64,000 nt of DNA from Siphonodentalium dalli (lineage: Eukaryota; Mollusca; Scaphopoda; Gadilida; Siphonodentaliidae), in the NCBI GenBank assembly GCA_032622095.1, contig CP136068.1, positions 63,444,025 to 63,508,024 on the forward strand, given 5' to 3'. Position numbers and translations under genes: made by a program. Positions within the stretch are counted from its first letter, which is position 1. The number at the start of each line of letters is the position of its first letter. The notes beneath the pieces were generated by a model. That model did no database searches. It saw only the letters and a list, made by a program, of their open reading frames with translations, and was not told the DNA's origin. Below are positions 11,082 to 21,359 of the stretch, piece by piece.

Positions 11082-12458
11082 GCAACACACAGATATGATT
11101 CGATATTCGATTCGATATTCGATTCGATTTCCAGAATTCGATTCGATCAAAATCTCCAATTCGCAGGACCCTATGATAAAGGACTCCTATAGAAGAAGGA
11201 AAGTAAAATAATTACAGTAATGTACGTAATGGGCTTGTATTCTGTATGAAATTATTTTCAATTCAAACATTTCACCCAGGCCCCAAGCTAGGAGGCGACT
11301 GAGGCGAAGTTATTGCCTTCGTGCCGGCGACTTCGCCCTCGGATATCTGGAAGGCAAAAACGAAGTCGCCTTCCAAATTTGACATAACTAGCTTGGGATT
11401 TACGGTAATTTTACCGGTGAAAATTTGACTGTTTTGCAAAAAAATATATATAGTCTTAACTTTTCTAACGAGGCATTTTTAATTATAAATTGTATATTGT
11501 GTACTGTATCCACATATTCTAATCATATTGAGTGCTTTTGGAAATGGCAAATTGCTCTGTGCACCGAAGTTTATGATGAGCTACTCGTTCGTTTTAAGAA
11601 GACTGCAAGTTAGTTGTTCGTTTGTTCCGTCTAGTCGTTTTGTAGCTGCAAATTGTATAGCCATGCATGGTCACCACAGCTCATGCAGTAGCCAATGTAA
11701 ACAAATAATGCTGTCTTTTTAATGTCTATGAATTTAAACTGTAAACAGATCCATGATATTTTTTTTTCATTTTACGAAAGAAGTTTGTGTCTGACTCCGT
11801 TTCCCAATCCAACTTTTTTACTTTTTTGAGTTGCAGATTTATTATGTAAATAATACCACGTGCTTGCTTACTATTAAAAATAGAGCTTTGAATGTGCATT
11901 GAAAGTACTCAATTTAATGTTCTTAGTTAAAACAAACATCTGCATAAGAAACTAATACTATCCAGACTCATTTAAAAAGGATCGATTTGTGTCAAAAGTG
12001 TGTGTTTGTAAATTACAATTGTTGTCAATCTACCGGCTGACCACGTGTACGCACTTACGTCTGTCAACGTTGCAAATTAATTGCATGTACTTTGTTGCAA
12101 TGCAGGTATTTAAATAACCTGTTGGTGTGTATTATAAGCTCCACTGATCTTTGTTGAGAACATGAGTGACTTCGAGATCGGCTGCAGCTTCGGTCACAGC
12201 TTATATCGGATATAAGTCTGCGCATGTCCATATGCGACGAATCTCGAACGACTATGGGGCCTGGGTGAAATGTTTGAATTGAAAATAATTTCATACAGAA
12301 TACAAGCCCATTACGTACATTACTGTAATTATTTTACTTTCCTTCTTCTATAGGAGTCCTTTATCATAGGGTCCTGCGAATTGGAGATTTTGATCGAATC
12401 GAATTCTGGAAATCGAATCGAATATCGAATCGAATATCGAATCATATCTGTGTGTTGC
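11082..12458. mobile_element. Nested element with 203-bp identical inverted repeats
   Basis: Positions 11082-11284 and 12256-12458 are reverse complements of each other. I found no mismatch over 203 bp when reading them base by base. The outer ends read GCAACACACAGATATGATTC and the arms contain repeated ATTCGATTCGAT words. The 971-bp centre has no long open frame but contains a small hairpin (11283-11398). No target duplication was seen. Identity of the arms amid decayed surroundings implies a recent insertion, recent inversion or gene conversion. Confidence 0.85.
11283..11398. mobile_element. Small hairpin element, CCCAAGCTAG termini
   Basis: CCCAAGCTAG near 11283 pairs with CTAGCTTGGG near 11389, and the interior repeats GGCGAAGT/ACTTCGCC words in both orientations. 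A related right end (CCTAGCTTGGGCCC) follows a CACTTCTCCCT-rich stretch at about 13375-13464. The pair look like two members of one short inverted-repeat family. Confidence 0.5.
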
Positions 12459-12992
12459 TACAGCCGCAACGAATGCCACTTTCAGTATCCCATACAAACA
12501 ACATGAATGTCCTGTAATTTAATCATCGAATTTGAGGGTCTGGTCTCATAAACTATATTGGGTTATCTGTTGATCAGACCCTGTGCTGTATATTTTTGTT
12601 CTTTAAGAGCCTCAATAAACATTATTTTATTGAGGCCTAGGCATCGACGTATGCATCCGATGATCCAATGCATATAAAAAAAACATCAAATTAACTATAA
12701 ACTCCACCTTTGCAAAAATAGTTTCATAAAATTAGATAGATAATTATTTTAGTAAAACCATTGAACCCAAAGATAAAAATCTACATGTATGAACTACACA
12801 TTCAATTTTTTAATTCATTCAATCTTTGTCCGCCTTTTTCATTTATTCAGTCCACCATTTTGGATTTGATCGGTAGTACGGCAACTTGCAACCAGGATTT
12901 GGTGGAAATGTGATGTCACATATCCTGGTCATGGTAACTTCGAGGTCCCAAATCCGCTGTGACTAGCTGCGACCGATCTCGAAGTCACTCCA
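12162..12992. repeat. 35-bp inverted pair GTGACTTCGAGATCGG
   Basis: GAGTGACTTCGAGATCGG ... GGTCACAGC near 12162-12198 is matched in inverted form near 12954-12990. One copy lies just inside the right 203-bp arm and the other outside it, which indicates rearrangement around that element. Confidence 0.5.
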
Positions 12993-13374
12993 CATTAATC
13001 ACTATTGTAACACGGCTATCCAACTTGTCAAGTTTATTGCTTTAATCGGATTATCATCAGACATCGATGTTGGTATTCAATAATAAACTCTTTAGAAACA
13101 AAATGAAAAGCTTTTACAACTCCTTAATCAGTCCAAACACCCACATAACAGCAGTGACCAAAAGCCATTTCCAAACATTTCAAATTTATAATAACAATTA
13201 GTTTCTTCAGATATTAAAAGTCTTAAATCAACATTTTTTATTTTTTAAATAAAAGTTATAAATAAAAGAAATAAAATTTCATGTTATTTATCTATATAGG
13301 TACGATACTATACTTAAATAAACCGATATTTGAAAATAAATAAGTGTTTCTTAAATTATCTTTTTCTTAAGTCT

Positions 13375-13464
13375 CTCCACTTCTCCCTATATTGGGCTGA
13401 AGTCTCCCTAAAATCTCCAGAGGGAGAAGTCACTTCTCCCTGTTTTCAACCCCTAGCTTGGGCC
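13375..13464. repeat. CACTTCTCCCT-rich repeat with CTAGCTTGGGCCC end
   Basis: CACTTCTCCC and GGGAGAAGT words alternate here, forming imperfect hairpins, and the stretch ends in CCTAGCTTGGGCCC. It is related to the small hairpin element at 11283-11398. Confidence 0.4.
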
Positions 13465-13470
13465 CTGATT

Positions 13471-13766
13471 TCACCAAAAATGAGGGATGCATGGTATGCG
13501 ATTGGATTCACAAATGAAATCCTGCTGGCGGCCATGTTTACTTTTCGTGAATTTCCTCATAATTGGATACCTCCCATCCAAGATGGCCACTAGCTGTATT
13601 GTGTTCCAAAGGATTTAGTCACCAAAAATGAGGGATGCATGGTATGCGATTGGATTCACAAATGAAATCCTGCTGGCGGCCATGTTTACTTTTCATGAAT
13701 TTCCTCATAATTGGATACCTCCCATCCAAGATGGCCACTAGCTGTATTGTGTTCCAAAGGATTTAG
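13471..13766. repeat. Two-copy 148-bp tandem duplication
   Basis: Positions 13471-13618 and 13619-13766 are the same 148-bp unit (TCACCAAAAATGAGGGATGC ... GGATTTAG). The only difference I noticed is TTTTCGTGAA versus TTTTCATGAA, a CpG-type transition. The duplication is therefore recent. Confidence 0.9.
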
Positions 13767-14144
13767 TCATCCAAAGTTTAAAATCCAAAATGGCGGCAAT
13801 GCTTTTCAATGAAATTCGGAAACATTTGATATAGCCGGAGGTGACCAAAAACACACCTGTATAAAGTTTTAAAATATTTTTCTGATAAATGTTGGCTGCT
13901 GGGTGTGCCAATGGATCCAAATTTGAAATCCAATATGGCTGATGATGGCCATGTTTTCTAAAAATGTTTAGGAAAAATAGATGGCTCCCATCTAGAGGTC
14001 ACCCTGAAGATCCATATGAAGTTTGGTGAGGGGTGTGTTGTCTGTAGGATGTGCCTACATGCCACATCCCTCATCCTCATCGTCACCAAACTTCATATGG
14101 AACCAACCACAAGCCTCCACCAATGAGACAATTTGTCGAGACAT

Positions 14145-14470
14145 AACCTGATATATCAGGATAATAAACTGATATATCAGGATACATAACCTGATATATC
14201 AGGATACATAACCTGATATATCAGGATAATAACCTGATATATCAGGATAATAACCTGATATATCAGGATAATAACCTGATATAAACCTGATATATCAGGA
14301 CAAGTAACCTGATATATCAGGATAAGTCTGATATATTAGGATAATAACCTGGTATATCAGGATACTAACCTGATATATCAGGATAATAACCTGATATATC
14401 AGGATACATAAGCTGATTTATCAGGATAATAACCTGATATATCAGGATACGTAATATGACATGTCAGGTT
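14145..14470. repeat. Right array of CTGATATATCAG palindromes (about 15 units)
   Basis: About fifteen units with AACCTGATATATCAGGATAA phrasing, inverted relative to the left array. One unit is internally truncated near 14281 and some are diverged, including the outermost ATGACATGTCAGG. Unit spacing is 20-22 bp. Confidence 0.95.
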
Positions 14471-14494
14471 AGGTGGTGGTTCCAGGCCACTGTA

Positions 14495-14500
14495 CATACT
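14495..14500. repeat. Right target-site duplication CATACT
   Basis: Six bases identical to 9426-9431, directly abutting the CTGTA terminus of the 5.06-kb element. Confidence 0.7.
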
Positions 14501-15360
14501 TCGTTAGAATGGCGAATTGCTAGAAAAGGGGGTTACTGGTGTTCTCCATTGGTACCTCTTGTGCACGGAGTTAGAGAAAACTGGAAAAGACCGATCTGAA
14601 TAAACCAATTTTTTTTTTGGTACAGTCTGAAAAAATAGAATTACACCACAAAACTGGATCGAGATATCCATGGCAACTTGAGGTACTGACCAATCAGGAC
14701 AAGGCTGTTAAGCATCTTGAGGCAGGGTCGTATTACAATCTCGATCATTGTCAATCAATCATCAAACAGCAACAGAGTTGAAAATTTGATTTATCAAGTT
14801 GTAATCATATCGCTCAGAATATATCAATTTAACACTTCTAACTCACATCGTTCCGTTTACGGGTGTGACTTATTTAATCTGTGAGTGTATATTTGAACCT
14901 TGTAGGTAACCCATAATCAGAGGGACCATGTAGTTGAATCAGCATTTTAATATATATATAAATATAGCTGCTCAATAATCAAAACAATTCTCAGCCACTG
15001 GCCTTCCTCAGCGATATTTAAATACACTGAGTATATTTTCTTATGTTTCTCTCGGCCAGTATAGTTGCTTTGAATGCATGTTTATTGGCAATTCACTGGA
15101 ACATTATCTCAGCTAATTAAGGAATATTTAAGAATTCTTCTGCGTTCTTTGACACAGGAAAAACAGCTGGTACATGTAATTATATAAAACTGTGGGATCA
15201 GTTCCGTTCAAACAGTAAGTAGCGACTGTTCTCAGTAAGGATAAGCCAAGATTAGCTATCGGCTCTGAACATTCGTATAAGAAAACGACTGAAGGTCCGA
15301 TTTCAGGTACTTTTTTGTTGTTGAATTTTTTTATACTGGTATATCAACTTGCAGCACACT
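14501..15360. other. Unassigned spacer upstream of candidate gene
   Basis: No repeat or frame was recognised, apart from the promoter-like words near 15181. Confidence 0.4.
15181..15240 (+). promoter_or_regulatory. Possible core promoter words
   Basis: TATATAAAA at 15181-15189 is followed by TCAGTT at 15198 and TTCTCAGT near 15229. The latter two resemble invertebrate initiators, though the spacing from the TATA word is not ideal for either. The site lies about 570 bp upstream of the candidate membrane-anchor exon. This is a weak call. Confidence 0.2.
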
Positions 15361-15361
15361 A

Positions 15362-15665
15362 TCCATATCAAATTCTCTCATATTAGATTTATGAGGAATA
15401 CATTGTATTGTATCGCTCTTCTTCAGCCTTTTCTCCATGATTGAGCGTTCTGATACGAAATCAGGAGCTGATACAGATTTGGAGTTTGAACTCGAACAGA
15501 GAATGTATTGTGTCGCTCTTCTTCGGCTTTTTCGTCGGTATCAAAATCTCTCATATTAAAGTTTTCAGGGATATTATTGCATCATAATCGTCTCACTCTC
15601 CGCCGGCTTTTCGCCACGATTTGAGCATTCTGATTCTACATCAGATTCAGTTGGTGTCCGAGTGT
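15362..15665 (+). repeat. Tandem imperfect repeats upstream of candidate exon
   Basis: Two to three related units repeat phrases such as ATCAAATTCTCTCATATTA, TATTGTATCGCTCTTCTTC and GAGCGTTCTGAT. They start near 15362 and 15500-15540, with diverged spacing. They directly precede the candidate first coding exon and may be duplicated 5' untranslated or promoter sequence. Confidence 0.45.
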
Positions 15666-15748
15666 AAACTCGACAAAGTCCTGTATCTAGGCCTAGAGGC
15701 ACCAGCAATGTGGACTGTCCCTTTTCTCTGTTAAGAGTCTTCAAGGGA

Positions 15749-15847
15749 ATGATTCTGCTGAGCTACCAGCCCGAGAATAAGTGTCTAGTTTATACCGTAC
15801 TGGCACTAGCACTGGCGACTTTCTGTTCCTTTATCTTGATCTACAAG
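15749..15847 (+). CDS. Candidate first coding exon with membrane anchor
   Basis: The frame is open from an in-frame stop at 15665. The first in-frame ATG is 15749, with a purine at -3, giving 33 codons up to a possible donor AAG|GTACTG at 15847/15848. The peptide starts MILLSYQPENKC and continues with about twenty hydrophobic residues (LVYTVLALALATFCSFILIY) and a lysine. This is the layout of a type II membrane anchor or uncleaved signal. A short upstream ORF starts at 15708. The exon ends in phase 0, matching the start of the candidate exon at 19948. Ambiguities are the weak donor and the possibility of read-through to a stop near 15956. No family assignment is possible from this exon alone. 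Confidence 0.4.
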
Positions 15848-16019
15848 GTACTGGAGCCAATGTATGCTAGTATTTTAAGGCGGATATCTCTAAACAATTG
15901 TCATTTAATCTGTAGGTTGCTAGAAAATCTGTTTGGAGTTATGTACATGAATGAATGAGTGTGAAACATGTTTGCAGGACATATCGGTTGATGTCCTACC
16001 ATTGAATCCGGGCTTTCTG

Positions 16020-16505
16020 TCGCCTTGATTCACTTCCGGGAAGCGAATCCGGGCTTGATTGATAATCTGGAACTCGAGTCATCTAAGGACACTGATCAGT
16101 GTTTATTAATTAGTTTGTCTCGTAATTGAGAGCTATGAGATAAAGGGACTAAGATGTCTGGGCCTTGTATAAACACATGCATCATGCCTGTACATTATCA
16201 CCTCTCTCTCTCTTCGTTTCCCATTCACCACTCTCTCTCGATTTCTCTCTCGTTCTTTCATGAGTCCCTGATGTACATACAAGTCGACTTGGTTCAAATC
16301 CGGGAATCGAATCCGGTAATTCCCGATTGATAATCTGGGACCTGGATCATCTAATGTCAAGGTGCTTATTGCTGAATACCAGCATATTGTGGGCAGGGGG
16401 TGATCACATTGCTCACTGTCCCTCTTCTCTTGCTCTCTCTCTCTCTCTGTCTGTGTCTCACAATCTCTCTCTCTCTCATTCTTTCATTAGTCCCTGAACG
16501 TTCAG
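16020..16505. repeat. Direct duplication with CT microsatellites
   Basis: A unit of about 270 bp is present twice. GAATCCGG...TTGATAATCTGG...ATCATCTAA near 16040-16090 recurs at 16311-16360, and each copy is followed by a (CT)n run (16200-16260 and 16430-16490) and TTTCAT(G/T)AGTCCCTGA. The copies are moderately diverged. Confidence 0.65.
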
Positions 16506-17150
16506 AGTTCAGATATAGATAGGAATCATGATTCTATTTCTCATCAGTTTTAAGCCCTGCTTGTAAATATATATTATCCTTGTAGAGCTGTTTGTCCCGA
16601 AACAAGGATCCCACCATTGACTAAAACACAAATCGGCAGAGACTTAATTTCAGTGATTGTCCCACATTTTCAGATGGAAATAGGTATGTACAATTATCCA
16701 TTGTCATTTCTCCAGCTACTGGTCTAACATTGTTCAATGTTTTTCTGCATTGTTTCAATATATGGTACTAAGTCGTATATATTCTGACTGGATTTACTGG
16801 TTGAGAGGTCGCATGACATGTTTCATTTCTTTTGTCATTATTGGCACAATTGTTACCAAACCTTGAAATTTTGGTACATGTACGTGTCACCAGAAAACTA
16901 TAATTGTTTCAGTCTCAATTATATTCAAGATCTACTGTTCATTTGTTTTCTAGTCCAATTTTATGGAAACACATAAAGCGACCTCCCACCGTTACATCCG
17001 GACGAGCATTTAATAAACTTTTTAGAATACTAACCGAGTCATCTAATCCTTCGTCGGGTGTTCTTCCCTCTGCAATATTCACCTCCGCTTGGAGTTCCAA
17101 ATGAATCCAAAGGTATTATCTTGCATAGAATTTGCAGCAGGTTGCTTTTT

Positions 17151-18655
17151 AGCTCACCTGAGACGAAGTCTCCGGCGGAGCTATAGTCATCACTCCTCAT
17201 TCGTCCATCCGTCTGTCTGTCCATCCATCCATCCGTCCATCCACATCCGTCCATCAACAATATGTTTAAACATCTTCTCCTAAACGATAAGACCAAATGG
17301 GTTCATATTTGGTGTGATTGTTCCCCATGTGACTCACATTCAGATTTATTAAAATGAGGTCACCAAGTAAAATAGTTGCGAAGCCATGGACATAACTCTT
17401 TGCCTCCATAGTAATTCTTAGAACAGCTTCTTCTCAAATACCATCAGGCCGAATGGGTTCATATTTGGTATGAAGCGTCCTTGGGTGACTGGGGTTCAGA
17501 TTTGTTCAAATGAGGTCACTGGGTCAAATGTGGACAGAGCCAGGGACACAACTCAAAATTTTTATTTTTTTTAGATTGAACTACTTGCTCAATTTAACCA
17601 AAAAAGAAAACAATTAAAATCCTTCTTTTTTTTATAAATAGTAAAAAAATTCAACTTTTTTTTTAAATGTGAAATAATTTTTTTTTTTCTTCAAATTAAA
17701 TTCAAAAAATTATAATTATAATTATAACATCCACTGGGGCACCCCGAATCACTCCGCCAAATTTGGTTGAAATCAGTGCGGGGTCTGGTAGAAAAATCAG
17801 GAACAGACAGATTACCTTGCCATTTGAAGGGTCAAACACCCATATTACCTTGTTATTTCACATTCCCAATGAAACTAAATTTGTTTGACAAGTCATGACT
17901 TTCACTATCAACAATAAGCTTAATATCAACAATATACTTAATAAGTCAACACATGCCACACTCGCTTGCTTGTGCTATGTGATGGTAATTACATATGATG
18001 TTTTCTTGATGGGGTTTGATAAACAAATAAGAGATTTATGGGAGAATGGTTTATATCTTTGTCATTCATTTCAATTTAAATGAGCCATGTGATTGTTCTT
18101 TGAACAGATGTTAGGATATTATTTTTATAGGCTATTAACTCATTTTCACCTATGCTAATGATACGATATATTGAAATTACAAGATCGATGGATTTACCCG
18201 ATATATATGGATTATTAGCTTTATTTATAAGCTAACCACTTAATTTGGGGGTGGGTGGCAAATGGGGTGGTGGTTCTGGTTTTGACCCCCAACTTTGGTA
18301 TTCACTGGAAAATATGTTGTAATTAGACCAACAAATTGCCACATTTAGAATATTTATAACTTTATGAGGGATGTCATATTAGAAATTTCCAACAGTTGGA
18401 GATTTCGAAAGTACCAGTTGTAAAATGTATAGATTGGACATTTGGGAGTCGACTGGCTATAAGTCAGGGGTTTGCAGTTGAAAATTTCAAGTTGAACACC
18501 CTCTGCCCCCTGTCTGTCAAAGAAGACCCTCTAGCTATGTCCCTGTTTATAACTACTTGTTTTAAAGTGATTTGACAAGTACTGACTATTATAGTCACCA
18601 AAGTCCCAGTCTTTAAAGTACTCCACAGTCATTGACTGTCTTGTTGTCAAAACTT
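17151..18655 (+). repeat. Dispersed repeat AGCTCACCTGAGACGAAG, copy 1
   Basis: The repeat begins AGCTCACCTGAGACGAAGTC, passes through a (TCCA/TCCG)n microsatellite, then two or more internal units of about 160 bp (GGTTCATATTTGGTATGAAG ... GGGACATAACTC), an AT-rich part, and a 3' part ending GACTGTCTTGTTGTC. The whole order is shared with 29260-30366, including the distal GAAATTTCCAACAGTTGGAG and CCAGTCTTTAAAGTACTCC segments. There is no coding frame. It is a non-autonomous mobile family; the internal tandem core is reminiscent of Helitron-derived bivalve elements (inference). Confidence 0.7.
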
Positions 18656-18696
18656 GTAGTGGTTGGCATGACTTGTCTGCTCCAGCAGTCATTTAA

Positions 18697-18897
18697 TTGT
18701 TTACAACAGTTGTCTCATGCCTGCGAAGAAATCCATTTATATTCATTGAAGAAATTCGCTTGTTCAAGGAAGCAATTGTCAAAAGATTTATTTCTGATTT
18801 TTTTAACACTCTTGAGTTTGATCTCTGCCGAATACACCAGTTACCGACAAGGAAAAACATTGAGAGTTATTGGATTCTTGTATTTTCCATCGGTTAG
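18697..18897 (+). other. Possible coding relic of unknown family
   Basis: After TTTACAACAG, about 61 open codons read as a protein-like helix-rich peptide including FIEEIRLFKEAIVKRFISD and LPTRKNIESYW, ending in TAG at 18895. It abuts the 3' edge of the dispersed repeat. It could be an exon, but the donor GGTTAGA is poor and the phase does not fit the exons at 15749 and 19948. A mobile-element fragment is equally possible. Confidence 0.2.
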
Positions 18898-18899
18898 AA

Positions 18900-19945
18900 A
18901 ACTCTAATGCACATTAGATGATGATCGGTGAAAATTGGTCCCAATATTATCTAGAAGATGGCTAGAAGATGACTTTGAACTTGGTAAAGTTCTGCAGCTC
19001 TCTCATAAATGAAGCTTCATGTATTGATCATTGCTGATACATCAGCGCACTAATGACCATAATTATGCGCTGTTGCCTACAATTGTTTTGTAATAATCTG
19101 GCTCTTTGTAGAAAAACTGTCAACTTGGTGTGATTCTGATACCGCCATGAATTTTTTCCAACTTCAAAATAGACATTTCTTGTGTTTTGTCAATGTCCAG
19201 GCATGCATGCCTTTACTGATATATTTTTACATTTTTATTCAAAGTCTCCAGATCTGTATAACAAGTATCTGATACATTAACACTAGGCGTGGAGTCAGCC
19301 CCTTTGGCTCTCTGCATATCTCACTCTCTGATTCTGCAATATAATGGTTATCATATTTCCACAATTTTTTTCAAAATCTGATCAATATGTTCTTGCACTT
19401 CGTGCATACTACTTTTTGTCACCCATGTGAAAACAGGAGTTTATAACAGCACTGCGTGATACCCCTTTCTCAGGAATTCTCAACGATTCCACTGCTGTCA
19501 TGTCAGCATTGTTTTCCAGTCAAACTGACGTAAGTCACAAAAAAGCTATGTTAGAACCATGGCAAGACCACCAAAATGTAGAATCTTCCAATGTCACCAA
19601 GTTAACTCCTCGTACTTTGAGTTGTAAAGTTCATACATAGTCTATCTTAGAACTCCGTCTGCTTGCAACCTACAAGCTTCTTCTCTCTCATAGTATCAAG
19701 ATTCAGTAAAAGATATCTTAATCTTAACTGCAGAAATAAATCAACCAGCTTGTTGTTCGCCGAAGAATAGAATGACTAGATTAGGATATTGCACAGTATT
19801 TTTCACTTCCGGTTTAAAAAAAAAAAACGGACCACGGCATAAAACGGACCACGGCATAAATCCAGTAAGCTAAGATTAGTAATTCGAGTGTACATATAAG
19901 GTAATTGCTAATTTATGAAATAAAAACTGGCTTGTTCTCACTTGT
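18900..19945. other. Unassigned sequence, probable intron
   Basis: No repeat of note except a small family fragment near 19755-19800 (GAATGACTAGATTAGGATAT) shared with 37635-37670, and an 18-bp tandem pair AACGGACCACGGCATAA near 19826-19860. It would be intronic if the two candidate exons belong together. Confidence 0.4.
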
Positions 19946-19947
19946 AG

Positions 19948-20126
19948 TCAACATCTGCTGCTGATGCGGAGATTGTCAAATTGACAGCCATGCAGGCCAG
20001 TGACCTCTATCGGACAGTCATGAAATGCCCAAAAATTTGCAAGTTTGAGCTGATAGGTGCTGGCTTCAGTTCAGGCTTCCATAAATCTGTAGCAATACAA
20101 CCTCATCTCAAGACACTTGATCCCTG
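19948..20126 (+). CDS. Candidate internal exon, kinase-like glycine loop
   Basis: A pyrimidine-rich acceptor (CTTGTTCTCACTTGTAG) and a consensus donor (CTG|GTAAGT) bound 179 nt that are fully open in one frame. The peptide runs STSAADAEIVKLTAMQ, then ASDLYRTVMKCPKIC, then KFELIGAGFSSGFHKSVAIQ. The segment FELIGAGFSSGFHKSVAI resembles the first strand, glycine-rich loop and second strand of a protein-kinase fold. With the membrane-anchor exon at 15749 it would give a type II protein with a lumenal kinase-like domain, as in secretory-pathway kinases (inference; no downstream kinase motifs were found). The exon begins in phase 0 and ends with two bases of a codon. The intron after it contains a 277-bp hairpin element. 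Confidence 0.5.
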
Positions 20127-20243
20127 GTAAGTTTATGGTTTAAATATGGTGTCAGACCCTCCCCGTGGAAGACAGAAACCTCTTAAAAAGAAACACAAAA
20201 TGACAATTTGTCCACGGGTCAGACCAAAATTTTTTATCAAATG

Positions 20244-20520
20244 AGCAAGATCACTGAGTAGCGGCCATATTGGATTCACCCCCATTCCATTGTTTAAGTG
20301 CTACAGGTCAAAGTTCTGGAGGTGTATTCCTTACATGGATCTTCTTAATATTCACGATTCCTTATATGGAATTCATGAATATTCAGAAGCTCCATATATG
20401 GAATCACGAATATTCAAAAGTTCCATATATGGAATGCACCTCCAGAATTTGGACCTGTAGCTTAAACTGCGGAATGTGGGTTGCATGAATCCAATATGGC
20501 CACGACTCAGTGATCTTGCT
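20244..20520. mobile_element. 277-bp foldback (MITE-like) hairpin
   Basis: AGCAAGATCACTGAGT at the left end pairs with ACTCAGTGATCTTGCT at the right end. The pairing continues inward over about 100 bases per arm (GGCCATATTGGATTC; CTACAGGT; TTCTGGAGGTG). The centre holds three related palindromes of the TCCATATATGGA type. It lies about 120 bp downstream of the candidate exon at 19948. Confidence 0.8.
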
Positions 20521-20547
20521 TATTACGGACAAAGGCTCATATGATTT

Positions 20548-20720
20548 TATGTGTACCCATACCATAGTATGGTACACATAGTGTCGATGTCCAGATTGAC
20601 CCCTTGCCGTCCATCCATCCGTCTGTAGACACTTTATGCATGGTGCGATAACTCAAACAGTTTTTATCCGATCGGAACCAATTTTTGTACATGTGTTACG
20701 GACGGAACAATAACATATAG
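20548..20720 (+). repeat. AATTTGGTATG-family repeat, fragment with hairpin head
   Basis: TGTACCCATACCATAGTATGG forms a head hairpin with GGTACACA, followed by GTGTCGATGTCCAGATTGACC and (CCAT/CCGT)n. The same order occurs at 39828-40375. Only the first internal unit is present before a hairpin element begins at 20724. Confidence 0.65.
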
Positions 20721-20723
20721 AGG

Positions 20724-20864
20724 ATCTCACATGAGTTTCTATTTTATACGGAATTTATCAACCGAGTTCACTAAATTCGATTTGTGCCGAGGTTTACCGA
20801 GGCTCAAATAGAATTTAGAGGACGAGGTTGATAAATTACGTATAAAATAGGACGAGTGTGAGAT
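20724..20864. mobile_element. 141-bp hairpin element
   Basis: ATCTCAC at 20724 pairs with GTGAGAT ending at 20864. The stem continues through CTATTTTATACG/CGTATAAAATAG, AATTTATCAACC/GGTTGATAAATT and CTAAATTC/GAATTTAG to a GCCGAGGTTTACCGAGGC centre. Confidence 0.75.
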
Positions 20865-21359
20865 ACCTTTTATCACATGATCAAATAAACCCGAAGCAAC
20901 GCGAAATATTCATCGAAAACAACAATCATAAACTACAGCGATCGCAAGTTATTTGAAGAACGCCGTGACGTCATCGCACGCGCCGATATTAAACGTGTCT
21001 ATTACCGATAATTATGAAACTGCTTTTATGGCCAAATTATGTGATAAAATACATTCCGTTTTTACAATCACTGCCATGCCAAACTGAGCTAATCACAAAC
21101 ACAACATATGTAATAGGTAGTTGATAGTATACAGACATTAAGAGGTGAAAATTCTAATATTCTTCCGAAAAGTTTTGATTTCGTGTTTCTATGGTGGTTG
21201 GTGTCTAAAATGGCCAGAAAAAACTTGAAAAAATGGAAACAAAATTGGGTCGAGGGATCGGTGGGTCCCAAAAATGGCCAAAGGTAAAAAAAAGTAGAAT
21301 ACATGACTGAATATTTTTCCGATATCCCCTGCCATGTACCCCCCTATTTTTGACCCCGA

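Larger units (their letters stand above)
9432..14494. mobile_element. 5.06-kb terminal-inverted-repeat element with palindrome arrays
   Basis: The left end reads TACAGCGGCCT (from 9432) and the right end, reverse-complemented, reads TACAGTGGCCT (from 14494 inward). Both are directly flanked by CATACT (9426-9431 and 14495-14500), a six-base target-site duplication. Just inside each end lies an array of the palindrome CTGATATATCAG. The two arrays are inverted with respect to each other, and the sequence immediately inside them (TCATTCGCGGAGGCATGTGG on the left) is matched in inverted form at about 14100-14142. A BED-finger relic and several nested repeats lie inside. CAG-starting ends plus a BED finger suggest a hAT-like non-autonomous element, but hAT duplications are usually eight bases, so the class is open. 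Confidence 0.75.

Noticed and set aside
14991-15020. Short CTCAGCCACTGGCCTTCCTCAG inverted word as a regulatory stem
   Set aside because: Too short and unsupported by any nearby gene structure.
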